A stretch of 64,000 nt of DNA from positions 1-64,000 of the forward strand of contig NZ_CP086594.1 in assembly GCF_020866845.1 (NCBI RefSeq), read 5' to 3'. The stretch is from Sphingomonas radiodurans. Its GTDB lineage: Bacteria > Pseudomonadota > Alphaproteobacteria > Sphingomonadales > Sphingomonadaceae. Under the pieces are notes generated by a model that was not told where the DNA came from, made no database searches, and saw nothing but the letters and a program-made list of their open reading frames with translations. Position 1 is the first letter of the stretch. Each line of letters opens with the position of its first letter. Of this stretch, positions 19,180 through 27,916 are shown piece after piece. A program made the position numbers and the translations under genes.

Positions 19180-20550
19180 ATGGCGCTAGACATCCTCGTC
19201 GTTGACGACGAACTCGACATCCGCGAACTGGTTTCCGGCGTGCTGGAAGACGAAGGCTACGAGACGCGCACCGCCGCCGATAGCGATTCGGCGCTCGCGG
19301 CAATTGCCGAGCGCCGACCAAGCCTCGTACTGCTCGATGTCTGGCTGCAGGGCTCGCGGCTAGATGGGCTTGAGCTGCTTGCCGAGATCAAGCGGCGCGA
19401 TCCGTCAATCTCGGTGCTCGTCATCTCAGGGCACGGCAACCTCGACACTGCGGTTGCCGCGATCCGTCAGGGCGCCGCTGACTTCATCGAAAAGCCGTTC
19501 CAAGCCGAACGCCTCCTGCTGATGGTCGAGCGCGCGACCGAGACCGAGCGGCTGCGGCGCGAAGTCGCGAGCCTGCGGCGATTTGCCGGCCGCGACACCG
19601 ACCTGACCGGCAATTCCAGCGCGATCAACGCCGTACGTGCGACATTGAAGCGCGTTGCAGGAACGGGCAGCCGTGTCATGATCGTCGGCCCCGCCGGAGT
19701 CGGCAAGGAAGTTGCCGCACGATTGCTTCACGGCTGGAGCCAGCGAGCCTCCAGCCCTTTCACCGTCGTAAGCGCGGCGAACATGACTCCCGAGCGCGTC
19801 GAGGAGGAACTGTTCGGGGTAGAGGAGGGCGGTGACCTCGTTCGCGCCGGCCTGCTCGAACAGGCGCATGGCGGCACGCTATTCCTCGACGACATTGCGG
19901 ACATGCCGATCACCACGCAGGGGCGCATCCTGCGGGTTTTAACCGACCAGAGCTTTACGCGCGTTGGCGGCACGCGGATCGTACGAGTCGATGTGCGCGT
20001 GGTATCGGCCACAGCGCGCGATTTGACGCACGAGATCGCCGAGGGCCGTTTCCGCGAGGATCTCTACTACCGTCTCAATGTGGTGCCCGTCCTGATCCCG
20101 TCACTGTCCGAACGGCGCGAAGATATTCCGGCCCTCGTCGATCATTTCGTCGCGCATTACGCCGCCGAGCGCCGCGTACCCGCGCCGGAAGTCGCGACCG
20201 ATGCTATGGTGGCGCTGCAATCCTATGACTGGCCGGGCAACGTCCGCCAGTTGCGCAACGTGGTCGAGCGCACGATCATCCTCGCGCCGGGCGATCGGAT
20301 CGGCCGGATCGATATCGACCTGCTGCCGATCGAAGTGCTCGGCGAGCAGCAGGGCGGCGGCAACACCAACGCCATCATGGGCTCCCCTTTGCGCGAGGCG
20401 CGCGAGTCGTTCGAACGCGAATATCTCAAGGTCCAGATCCGGCGCTTCTCGGGCAACATTTCACGTACCGCTACCTTCATCGGCATGGAAAGATCCGCCC
20501 TTCACCGCAAATTGAAGCTGTTGGGGATCACCGATACGCGCGACGAATGA
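19180..20550 (+). CDS. ntrX: Response regulator NtrX (AAA+, lacking the GAFTGA loop)
   Basis: A 456-residue NtrC-like regulator. The receiver acceptor is D53 in LLDVWLQG. The AAA+ domain has Walker A GPAGVGKE and Walker B TLFLDDIAD, and a Fis-type helix-turn-helix ends the protein (GNISRTATFIGMERSALHRKL). Where NtrC has ERGAFTGAAQ, this protein reads EEGGDLVRAG, so the sigma-54 contact loop is missing. This is known for NtrX of several alphaproteobacteria and implies it is not a classical sigma-54 activator. It follows ntrY directly. Confidence 0.95.
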   Translation: MALDILVVDDELDIRELVSGVLEDEGYETRTAADSDSALAAIAERRPSLVLLDVWLQGSRLDGLELLAEIKRRDPSISVLVISGHGNLDTAVAAIRQGAADFIEKPFQAERLLLMVERATETERLRREVASLRRFAGRDTDLTGNSSAINAVRATLKRVAGTGSRVMIVGPAGVGKEVAARLLHGWSQRASSPFTVVSAANMTPERVEEELFGVEEGGDLVRAGLLEQAHGGTLFLDDIADMPITTQGRILRVLTDQSFTRVGGTRIVRVDVRVVSATARDLTHEIAEGRFREDLYYRLNVVPVLIPSLSERREDIPALVDHFVAHYAAERRVPAPEVATDAMVALQSYDWPGNVRQLRNVVERTIILAPGDRIGRIDIDLLPIEVLGEQQGGGNTNAIMGSPLREARESFEREYLKVQIRRFSGNISRTATFIGMERSALHRKLKLLGITDTRDE

Positions 20551-20635
20551 GCCGCTGGACCGTGAAGACAGCCGTACCTACATAGCAGGTGGCGCGCCGT
20601 CAGGGCCGCCAACCGACGCCGGGCACCGGCGCACC

Positions 20636-20651
20636 GCGGGGAAAACCCCGC
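20636..20651 (+). promoter_or_regulatory. Hairpin in the hfq leader
   Basis: GCGGGG-AAAA-CCCCGC forms a strong 6-bp stem with a tetraloop. It ends 22 bases before the hfq start and just upstream of the GAAGGGAA ribosome binding region. There is no T-run. It may end ntrX mRNA, protect an hfq transcript end, or take part in Hfq autoregulation. Confidence 0.4.
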
Positions 20652-20673
20652 CAAGAACGAAGGGAATAAACCC

Positions 20674-21165
20674 ATGGCCGACAAGCAGAGCTCGCTTCAG
20701 GACCTGTTTCTCAACGCATTGCGCAAGTCGAAGACGCCAGTCACGCTCTTCTTGGTGAAGGGCGTCAAGCTCCAGGGCATCGTCACCTGGTTCGATAATT
20801 TCTCCGTGTTGCTGCGCCGCGACGGGCAGAGCCAACTCATCTATAAGCACGCGATCTCCACGATCATGCCCGGCGCGCAGGTCGATGTCGCAGCGATTGT
20901 CGAACAGCTTGGTGACGCGAGCCGGAAGCAACCGCTTTTGCAGGAAATTTTTCTCAACGCAGTTCGCAAGTCCGAGGATCCGGTGACGATGTTCCTCGTC
21001 AATGGCGTGATGCTTCAGGGCCATATCGCAGCCTTTGATCTCTTCTGCATGCTGCTCCAGCGCGATGGCACGTCGCAGCTTGTCTACAAGCATGCAGTCT
21101 CCACCATCCAGCCGGCACGGGCGCTGAACCTTGCCGAGGAAACAACAGGTTCGGACGAAGATTGA
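20674..21165 (+). CDS. hfq: Hfq with two tandem Sm-like domains
   Basis: A 163-residue RNA chaperone made of two complete Hfq domains in one chain (about 5-66 and 86-147) joined by a linker of about 20 residues. Ordinary Hfq has one domain and forms hexamers, so this protein could build the ring from three chains. Both domains keep the Sm2 signature YKHA (Y57-K58-H59 and Y138-K139-H140) and the proximal-face glutamine (Q9, Q90). They differ elsewhere. The rim arginines of E. coli Hfq become R17, K18 and K20 in domain 1 but R98, K99 and E101 in domain 2. The distal-site tyrosine is phenylalanine in both, and the distal K31 is M113 in domain 2. It lies between ntrX and hflX. Confidence 0.96.
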   Translation: MADKQSSLQDLFLNALRKSKTPVTLFLVKGVKLQGIVTWFDNFSVLLRRDGQSQLIYKHAISTIMPGAQVDVAAIVEQLGDASRKQPLLQEIFLNAVRKSEDPVTMFLVNGVMLQGHIAAFDLFCMLLQRDGTSQLVYKHAVSTIQPARALNLAEETTGSDED

Positions 21166-22463
21166 CCAACGGTTTCGAACGCGATCGTGACGAATTCGCC
21201 CGCGGCGCCCGCGCCGTTGTGGTCTTCCCGGACATGGGCGGCTCTTCCCGCGACGCCGAGGCGCGACTGGAAGAGACCGCCGGGCTCGCTGCCGCGATCG
21301 GCGTCGATGTGGTCGACCGGCATGCGATCCGCGTCCGCGCGCCGCGCGCCGCGACGCTGATCGGCTCGGGGCAGGTCGAGCAGCTGGCTACGGTCGGGCG
21401 ACAGGCGGAAGCGTCGCTCTTCGTGTTCGACGCTGCCTTGTCGCCGATCCAGCAGCGCAACCTCGAAACAGCGCTCGAGGCCAAGGTGATCGACCGCACC
21501 GGGCTAATCCTGGAGATATTCGGCGAGCGCGCGGCCACTGCCGAGGGCCGATTGCAGGTCGAACTCGCCCACCTCGACTATCAGGCTGGGCGGCTCGTAC
21601 GCAGTTGGACTCACCTTGAGCGGCAGCGCGGCGGCTTCGGCTTCCTTGGCGGTCCGGGCGAAACGCAGATCGAGGCCGATCGCCGCTTGATCCGCGACCG
21701 CATGGCGCGGCTTCGCCGCGAACTCGACCAAGTCACCCGCACGCGCGGCCTGCATCGCGAACGGCGCCAGCGCGCGCCATGGCCGATCATTGCGCTAGTC
21801 GGGTATACCAATGCCGGAAAGTCCACACTCTTCAACCGGTTGACCGGCGCTGATGTCACGGCCGAGAACATGCTGTTCGCGACGCTCGATCCGACACTAC
21901 GTCAGATCAGCCTGCCGGGCATCGACAAGGCGATCCTTTCCGACACCGTCGGCTTCGTCTCGGAATTGCCGACTCAACTCGTCGCCGCGTTCAAGGCGAC
22001 GCTCGAGGAAGTAATCTCCGCCGATGTACTGATCCATGTCCGCGATGTGGCGCACCCGGACACGAAGGCGCAGCGCGCCGATGTCGAAGGGGTGTTGGCC
22101 GACATCGGCGTTCCTGAATCGACGCCGCGGTTGGAAATCTGGAACAAGCTCGATCTACTCGACGATGATGCACGGGTAGAACTGCTCGGCGAGGCCGAGC
22201 GCCGCGAGGACGTCGTAGCGCTGTCGGCGTTGACCGGGGAGGGGGCTGATGAGCTTGTCAAAACCCTCGCTGAACGTCTGACGCAGGGTCACCAGCGCTA
22301 CACGCTTTCGCTCGCCGCCGGCGACGGTGCCGGGGCGGCATGGCTTCACCAGCATGGCGAAGTGCTGCACCAGGAAATCGAGGGGGACGCGGCGGTGTAC
22401 GAGGTGCGAATGTCACCGCAGGACTATGATCGGTTCAGCGAGCGGCACGGCGACGCGGCGTAG
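21162..22463 (+). CDS. hflX: Ribosome-associated GTPase HflX
   Basis: A 433-residue TRAFAC GTPase that binds the 50S subunit and splits or rescues stalled ribosomes. The N-terminal HflX domain and coiled linker ([18 protein letters not shown]) precede the G domain, with G1 [16 protein letters not shown]3 [10 protein letters not shown] and G4 NKLD. The first start is TTG at 21162, inside the hfq stop as TTGA. The next in-frame ATG, at 21234, falls within conserved sequence, so TTG is preferred. hfq-hflX pairing is conserved widely in proteobacteria. Confidence 0.94.
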   Translation: MTNGFERDRDEFARGARAVVVFPDMGGSSRDAEARLEETAGLAAAIGVDVVDRHAIRVRAPRAATLIGSGQVEQLATVGRQAEASLFVFDAALSPIQQRNLETALEAKVIDRTGLILEIFGERAATAEGRLQVELAHLDYQAGRLVRSWTHLERQRGGFGFLGGPGETQIEADRRLIRDRMARLRRELDQVTRTRGLHRERRQRAPWPIIALVGYTNAGKSTLFNRLTGADVTAENMLFATLDPTLRQISLPGIDKAILSDTVGFVSELPTQLVAAFKATLEEVISADVLIHVRDVAHPDTKAQRADVEGVLADIGVPESTPRLEIWNKLDLLDDDARVELLGEAERREDVVALSALTGEGADELVKTLAERLTQGHQRYTLSLAAGDGAGAAWLHQHGEVLHQEIEGDAAVYEVRMSPQDYDRFSERHGDAA

Positions 22464-22493
22464 TTACCGACGCAGTAACCAGTGTTGATCAAC
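22463..22493. terminator. Inverted repeats between convergent hflX and mazG
   Basis: GTTAC and GTAAC (22463-22467 and 22475-22479) flank a 7-base loop and are followed by the palindrome GTTGATCAAC (22484-22493). They fill the 36-base convergent gap. Neither has a T-run, so if this region terminates transcription it is not a standard intrinsic terminator. Confidence 0.3.
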
Positions 22494-22499
22494 TAGCGC

Positions 22500-23264
22500 C
22501 TAACGCCGTTCCTTGACCTTCACCGCCACCCACAAAGCTTCCTGCTCGGCAAGATCGCGCCCGGCGATTGAGCCTCCGGCGATGGCCTCCATCGATCGAA
22601 AGCGCCGCTCGAACTTGCCGTTAGCTGCCCGCAACGCCGCTTCGGCATCCACCCCGAGATGCCGGGCCCAGTTCACGACAGCGAACAGCAGGTCGCCAAG
22701 CTCTTCAGCCTGATCCGTCGACGCCGCCTCCGCGACCTCCGCCAATTCCTCGTCGATCTTCGCCCGGGGCCCGGCAGGATCCGGCCAGTCGAACCCGACC
22801 CGCCCGGCGCGTTTCTGCAGCTTTTCTGCCCGCATCAGCGCGGGCAAGCCAAGCGCCACGCCTGCCAGCGCGCTCGGATCGGGCTTTGCGGCGCGCTCTT
22901 CAGCTTTGATCGTTTCCCAAAGGTGATGGCCACCGGCCTCCGCTGAACCGAAAATGTGCGGATGCCGGCGCTCCATCTTGTCGGCGATCGCCGTTGCCAC
23001 CGCGTCGAAGTCAAACGAGCCGGCTTCTTCAGCGATGCGGCTGTGAAAGATCACCTGAAGCAGCAGGTCGCCAAGCTCGTCCTTGAGGTCAGCCATGTCA
23101 TCGCGGGCACAAGCGTCGGCGACCTCATAGGCTTCTTCGATCGTATAGGGAGCGATCGACGCGAACGTCTGAGCGACGTCCCATTCGCAGCCTCGCTCCG
23201 GATCGCGTAACCGTGCCATCACAGCGCGCAGGCGCTCGATAGGGGCATCCCCCTGCTCAGGCAT
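22500..23264 (-). CDS. mazG: Nucleoside triphosphate pyrophosphohydrolase MazG
   Basis: A 254-residue all-alpha NTP pyrophosphatase that cleaves NTPs to NMP and pyrophosphate, thought to clean aberrant nucleotides. Two MazG repeats are present. The first has the metal-binding pattern EEAYEVADA with DLKDELGDLLLQV. The second has KIDEELAEVAEA with EELGDLLFAVVNWAR. Length is normal. It is the last gene of the long minus-strand run, 26 bases after the aspartic protease gene. Confidence 0.96.
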   Translation of the reverse strand: MPEQGDAPIERLRAVMARLRDPERGCEWDVAQTFASIAPYTIEEAYEVADACARDDMADLKDELGDLLLQVIFHSRIAEEAGSFDFDAVATAIADKMERRHPHIFGSAEAGGHHLWETIKAEERAAKPDPSALAGVALGLPALMRAEKLQKRAGRVGFDWPDPAGPRAKIDEELAEVAEAASTDQAEELGDLLFAVVNWARHLGVDAEAALRAANGKFERRFRSMEAIAGGSIAGRDLAEQEALWVAVKVKERR

Positions 23265-23290
23265 CGTTTAAGCCGATAATAAGCATTATG

Positions 23291-23872
23291 TTAATTCTCG
23301 TCGGGTAGCGTTGTGAATATCATCGTCCCGCCTTCGACCCGCCACGAGCCAAGCCGCGACAGGAAGTTCATCCCGATCAGATCCTGATCGCCGAACGCCT
23401 CCGATACCACAACCGGTAGGTCGCGTGTCTCGATCGATCCGACAGCCATCCGCTCGATCCGCGCGGTGCGTGCCGAAACCTGGCCATTCGCTGTATCGAT
23501 CAGCCGCGGAAACGTACTTTCCTCGATATTAACGCCAGCGGCCTCGGCGGTCGCGCTCGACAAGGCAGTCGTGGTCGCGCCGCTGTCGATCATCATCCGC
23601 CGCATCACCCCGTTGATGCGCGCGTCGACCCGGTAATGGCCATCGGCATCGCGCGTGATCCGCACCGTCTGTCCGCGCGTCGTACTGGCGTCGTCACTGC
23701 CGCTGCGAAACCGATCGATCTGAGTGACGAGGATCGCCGCCACGGCAAAGATGGCTACCCAGGCCGCAGCCATCTTTAGGGTCGGCCCGAGCGGCAGCCG
23801 CCGCGCGATCAGCGCTGACAGTGGCAAGATCAGCATGATCGCCAGCATCGCTGCGTGCGCGCCATCGTTCAC
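23291..23872 (-). CDS. Membrane-anchored retropepsin-like aspartic protease
   Basis: A 193-residue protein with two N-terminal hydrophobic segments (about 8-24 and 33-50) and a C-terminal single-lobe aspartic protease domain, most likely in the periplasm. The catalytic motif is DSGATTT with D96, and the flap and second glycine region (GDQDLIGMNFLSRL) match the TIGR02281/clan AA family. Such proteins act as homodimers like retroviral proteases. Substrates are unknown. It overlaps the MBL-fold gene before it by ATGA. Confidence 0.85.
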   Translation of the reverse strand: MNDGAHAAMLAIMLILPLSALIARRLPLGPTLKMAAAWVAIFAVAAILVTQIDRFRSGSDDASTTRGQTVRITRDADGHYRVDARINGVMRRMMIDSGATTTALSSATAEAAGVNIEESTFPRLIDTANGQVSARTARIERMAVGSIETRDLPVVVSEAFGDQDLIGMNFLSRLGSWRVEGGTMIFTTLPDEN

Positions 23873-24633
23873 AGCTCGAACTCCAGCCCGTCATACCCGG
23901 GCTCAACGTTCGCCGGCAGCTCAGCCGCCAGCGTCGCATAATCCATCGACTGGTCCATATGGGTCAGCGCCGCGCGAGCCGGCGCAAGCTCCGAAATCCA
24001 TTCGAGCGCCTGCGCGAGCGCTGGATGCGTTGGATGCGGCCGTCGGCGCAGCGCATCGATGATCCACACGTCGAGATCCCGATAATGTGCTCGAAGATCG
24101 TCCGTCATAGCGCTGATATCGGTTGCATAGCCGATTGTCTTGCCGTCAGCTTCGAAGCGTAATCCCGCCGAGGTAATCGAACCATGCGGCTGATCGACTG
24201 TGCGCACCGTAATCGTTCCGATCCGCAGCACGTCGGGTAGGTCGCCGAGCGCCACGACTTGCGGATAGCCATGCCGACCGTTGAAGATGTACTCGAACAT
24301 CGACTCAAGCCGGGTGCGCGTACCGTGCCGCGCATACGCTGGGACGGGACGGCCGAGCGCGTGGAAGATCTGCCGCAGATCATCGATGCCGAATACATGG
24401 TCGGCATGTTCATGCGTCCAGATCACCGCATCGACGATGCCGACATCGGCCGCCAGCAACTGCGCGCGCATGTCCGGCCCGGTATCGACCAAGATCCGCG
24501 TGCCTTCATGCTCCACCAGGATCGACACGCGCGAGCGCCGGTTGCGCGGCTCGGCCGGATCACACGCGCCCCAGTCATTGCCGATCCGCGGCACGCCTGA
24601 TGACGTTCCGCAACCGAGCATCCGTACCTTCAT
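23869..24633 (-). CDS. MBL-fold metal-dependent hydrolase (PhnP-like)
   Basis: A 254-residue metallo-beta-lactamase-fold protein. The metal motif is THEHADH (H74, H76, D78, H79), with DTGPD before it and the N-terminal LGCGTSSGVPRIGNDWG that is typical of the PhnP/cyclic phosphodiesterase branch. PhnP acts on cyclic ribose phosphates in phosphonate breakdown, but no phn genes are here, so the substrate is probably another phosphodiester. Its position next to tatD and metG is conserved in alphaproteobacteria. ATGA and 4-base overlaps join it to its neighbours. Confidence 0.88.
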   Translation of the reverse strand: MKVRMLGCGTSSGVPRIGNDWGACDPAEPRNRRSRVSILVEHEGTRILVDTGPDMRAQLLAADVGIVDAVIWTHEHADHVFGIDDLRQIFHALGRPVPAYARHGTRTRLESMFEYIFNGRHGYPQVVALGDLPDVLRIGTITVRTVDQPHGSITSAGLRFEADGKTIGYATDISAMTDDLRAHYRDLDVWIIDALRRRPHPTHPALAQALEWISELAPARAALTHMDQSMDYATLAAELPANVEPGYDGLEFEL

Positions 24634-25406
24634 GCAAGCGTCTTGCTGAAGAGCGCGTGAAAGTTGTGCGCCGTAATTTCCTGCAAAGTATTGATATCGT
24701 CCCCACGAAGCTGAGCGAGAAAACTGGCCGTGTCAGCTACGAAGGCCGGCTCCCCAGTCTTGCCGCGGTGTGGCACCGGCGCGAGGAACGGCGCATCGGT
24801 CTCGATCAGCAAGCGGTCGAGCGGCAGCCGTGCGGCGGTCTCCTGCAAATCCCTGGCGCTCTTGAATGTCACGATGCCCGAGATGGAAATGTAGAAGCCG
24901 AGGTCGAGCGCAATGTCGGCGAACGCGCCGGTGCCAGTGAAGCAGTGGATGACCCCGGTGAAGGACCCCTGTTCCAGCTCGTCGCGCAGGATCGTCGCGG
25001 TATCCTCCTCGGCGTCGCGCGTATGGACGATGATCGGCACCTGCGCCTCGCGGGCGGCGGCAATATGCGCGCGAAAACTCGTCTGCTGCCGCGCGCGATC
25101 CGAATGGTCGTAGAAATAGTCCAGCCCACTCTCGCCGATCCCCACGACCCGGGGATGTCTCGCCCGCTCGACCAGCCGAGCCGTGTCGATATGCGGATGC
25201 TGGTCCGCCTCGTGCGGATGGATGCCGACCGTCGCCCAGACATCCGGCTCGCGCTCGGCTGTCGCCAGTACGTCGTCCCATTCGCTCTCGCGCGTTGCGA
25301 TATTGAGCATCGCTGTCACGCCACGCGCACGCGCGCGTTCGAGCACCGCCTGCTGTTCGTCCACCAAGCCTTTGTAATTGAGATGGCAGTGGCTGTCGGC
25401 GAGCAT
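24630..25406 (-). CDS. tatD: TatD-family metal-dependent hydrolase (DNase)
   Basis: A 258-residue TIM-barrel hydrolase of the TatD/YcfH family, with 3'-5' exonuclease activity in characterised members. Metal ligands are visible as DSHCHL at the N-terminus, GESGLDYFYD, VIHCFTG and the late ETDAPFLAP. Length is normal. It shares a TGATG overlap with metG, an arrangement found across many bacteria. Confidence 0.93.
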   Translation of the reverse strand: MLADSHCHLNYKGLVDEQQAVLERARARGVTAMLNIATRESEWDDVLATAEREPDVWATVGIHPHEADQHPHIDTARLVERARHPRVVGIGESGLDYFYDHSDRARQQTSFRAHIAAAREAQVPIIVHTRDAEEDTATILRDELEQGSFTGVIHCFTGTGAFADIALDLGFYISISGIVTFKSARDLQETAARLPLDRLLIETDAPFLAPVPHRGKTGEPAFVADTASFLAQLRGDDINTLQEITAHNFHALFSKTLA

Positions 25407-26953
25407 CAGGCGACCTCTACCGGCAGCTCGAGCCGCGGAAACGCCGGGCTCGGTGCCGCCAACGGCAAACCCGTCGCGATCCGCCGTTGATACCAGCCAT
25501 CATCATCGATCGCCGCGTGATCGCGCGCGTCCGGCTCGACGCCAAGTTGGTCGAGGATGGCCCCGGCACCGCGCGGCACCACCGGCAGGATGGCGATCGC
25601 CAGAATACGGATTGCCCTTACCAGCGTACGAAGCACCGCGTGCATACGCTCTGGATCGGTCTTCCGCAGCGTCCACGGCGCCTGCGCATCGATATACTGA
25701 TTGCACGCGAACACGCCGCGCATCCACGCCTCGATCCCCTGGCTGAGCATCAGATCGCCAAATGCCGTCTTCAGCCCTGCCGCGGCGACGAATACCTCTT
25801 CCATCAACAGCCCGTCGGCCTCTTCGGCACGACCGGCCTCAGGCAATGCACCGAGGTTCTTCGCCACGAACGACAGCGTTCGCTGCGCAAGGTTGCCGAA
25901 CGAATTGGCGAGCTCGGCATTCACCCGCGTTACAATGGCTTCAGCCGAGTAGCTGCCATCCTGTCCGAAGCTCACATCGCGCAACAGGAAGTAGCGTAAC
26001 GCATCCACCCCGAACGCCTTCGCCAGATCACCCGGATCGACGACATTGCCGACGCTCTTCGACATCTTCTCGCCGCGATGGAGCAGGAAGCCATGCCCGA
26101 ACACCGACTTGGGCAATGCGATCCCCGCCGATAGCAGGAACGCCGGCCAGTACACGGCGTGAAAGCGGACGATGTCCTTGCCGATCAGGTGCAGATCCGC
26201 GGGCCAGTACCGCTGGTCGCCGTCGGGATAGCCCGCTCCGGTGAGATAATTGGTCAGCGCATCGACCCACACGTACATCACGTGCCCGGGGCTCCCCGGA
26301 ACCGGCACGCCCCAGTCGAAGCTGGTGCGCGACACCGACAGGTCGGACAGACCACCCTCGACGAAGCGCATGATCTCGTTGCGCCGCGCATCGGGACGGA
26401 TGAAATCCGGGTTCGCCGCGTACAGGTCCAGCAACGGCTGCTGATATTTGGAAAGCCGGAAGAACCACGTCTCTTCGGCCGTCCAGGTCACCGGGGTTCC
26501 CTGCGGCGAAAGCTTCTGGCCCCCCTCCCCGACAACAAGCTCCTTCTCGTCGTAGAAGGCTTCATCGCGGACCGAATACCAGCCCTCGTAACGATCGAGG
26601 TACAAGTCCCCAGCCGCCTCCATCGCGCGCCAGATCGCCTGGCTCGCGACATAATGATCCGCGTCGGTGGTCCGAATGAAGCGATCATACGACACATTCA
26701 GATCGTCACACATCGCACGGAAAAGCGAAGACATTTCCGCCGCGAGATCGGCTACTTCGACGCCGCGGTCGCGCGCCGTCTGCACCATCTTGAGGCCATG
26801 CTCGTCGGTTCCGGTCTGGAACCTCACGTCACGGCCAGCTTGCCGCTGGAAACGTGCGATCGCGTCGGCGGCAATCGCTTCATAAGCATGGCCGATATGC
26901 GGCCTGCCGTTGGGATAGGAGATTGCGGTGGTGATGTAGAACGGCTCGGCCAT
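25406..26953 (-). CDS. metG: Methionyl-tRNA synthetase
   Basis: A 515-residue class I synthetase that charges initiator and elongator tRNA-Met. The HIGH motif is at residues 19-22 (PHIGHAYEA) and KMSKS at 296-300. The anticodon-binding helical domain follows. The protein ends near residue 515 without the C-terminal tRNA-binding/dimerisation domain of E. coli MetG, and the connective peptide shows no four-cysteine zinc knuckle, so it is the shorter zinc-free type common in alphaproteobacteria. Confidence 0.97.
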   Translation of the reverse strand: MAEPFYITTAISYPNGRPHIGHAYEAIAADAIARFQRQAGRDVRFQTGTDEHGLKMVQTARDRGVEVADLAAEMSSLFRAMCDDLNVSYDRFIRTTDADHYVASQAIWRAMEAAGDLYLDRYEGWYSVRDEAFYDEKELVVGEGGQKLSPQGTPVTWTAEETWFFRLSKYQQPLLDLYAANPDFIRPDARRNEIMRFVEGGLSDLSVSRTSFDWGVPVPGSPGHVMYVWVDALTNYLTGAGYPDGDQRYWPADLHLIGKDIVRFHAVYWPAFLLSAGIALPKSVFGHGFLLHRGEKMSKSVGNVVDPGDLAKAFGVDALRYFLLRDVSFGQDGSYSAEAIVTRVNAELANSFGNLAQRTLSFVAKNLGALPEAGRAEEADGLLMEEVFVAAAGLKTAFGDLMLSQGIEAWMRGVFACNQYIDAQAPWTLRKTDPERMHAVLRTLVRAIRILAIAILPVVPRGAGAILDQLGVEPDARDHAAIDDDGWYQRRIATGLPLAAPSPAFPRLELPVEVA

Positions 26954-26968
26954 AGGCGATCGCCTCTA

Positions 26969-27916
26969 CTATCGCGCGAGCCGCGCGACCACCCCCGCCA
27001 GTTCGAACACCGTGCCGCCCGGATCGAGCGACAGCGCGCGGGCGCTCGCCGCGATGTCGCGCGCGTCCTGGTAGGCGTCGAGCGCGGTACGCAGCGCTTC
27101 GCCGGCGCGATACGGTGCCTGCTCCGCGAGGAACGTCGGCACGCGATCCAGGAACGCCTCGTAGCGCGGCTGCGCGGCCTTTAACGACAATGCCCGCATC
27201 AGCCGCACCCGCTCGCCGTTGCCGCGATCCCCTCCGCGTGCAATCGACGCCAGCGCCGCATCGATTTTGCCGAGCTCAAGCCCCGCAAAGCGCAGCGCGC
27301 GCCCCGGCGATCCCGCCCCCGCACGCACCAGAGCCTCGCGCTCCGCGTCGCTCGCCTCGGGCAGTGCATCACCGAGCGCCGCGAGCATGTCATCGCGGCC
27401 GAGCGGCTCGAACCGCAGCAGCCGGCACCGCGACCGGATCGTCGGCAGCAGCCGCCCGGGCGCCTGGCTGATTAGCAGGAAAATCGTTCCCGCCGGCGGT
27501 TCCTCGAGGTTCTTGAGCAGCGCGTTCGCCCCGGACCGTTCGAGATCGTCGACCGCATCGATCAGCACCACGCGGCGCGGCCCGAGCGACGGCGTGGTCG
27601 CGAACAGCGGCTGCAGCGCGCGCACCTGCGCGATCGTGATGCTCCGCGCGAGATCGCCATCGGCTTTGCCGTCCTTCGGCAACCGCTCCAGCACGCGAAA
27701 GTCGGGATGCGAGCCGGCGACGATCAGCGAGCGCGTCCGATCCCCGCTCCCGTTGCCCGCGGCGCGCGCGAGCAACGCATGGGCGGCCTCACGCGCATAG
27801 CTCGCCTTGCCGATCCCCGGCGCGCCGGCGAACAACCACGCATGGTGAAGCTGGCCGCCCCTGGCTGCAGCCTCGAACGCAGCGCGCGCCGCGCGATTGC
27901 CGCGCAATTCCATCAT
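26969..27916 (-). CDS. holB: DNA polymerase III delta' subunit
   Basis: A 315-residue clamp-loader subunit. The AAA+ domain has a P-loop-like GAPGIGKA whose last position is alanine, as expected for delta', which does not hydrolyse ATP. The trans-acting arginine finger motif SRC occurs in IRSRCRLL, and IDAVDDLERSGANALLKNLEEP matches the family. It overlaps tmk by ATGA, the usual tmk-holB order. Confidence 0.93.
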   Translation of the reverse strand: MMELRGNRAARAAFEAAARGGQLHHAWLFAGAPGIGKASYAREAAHALLARAAGNGSGDRTRSLIVAGSHPDFRVLERLPKDGKADGDLARSITIAQVRALQPLFATTPSLGPRRVVLIDAVDDLERSGANALLKNLEEPPAGTIFLLISQAPGRLLPTIRSRCRLLRFEPLGRDDMLAALGDALPEASDAEREALVRAGAGSPGRALRFAGLELGKIDAALASIARGGDRGNGERVRLMRALSLKAAQPRYEAFLDRVPTFLAEQAPYRAGEALRTALDAYQDARDIAASARALSLDPGGTVFELAGVVARLAR

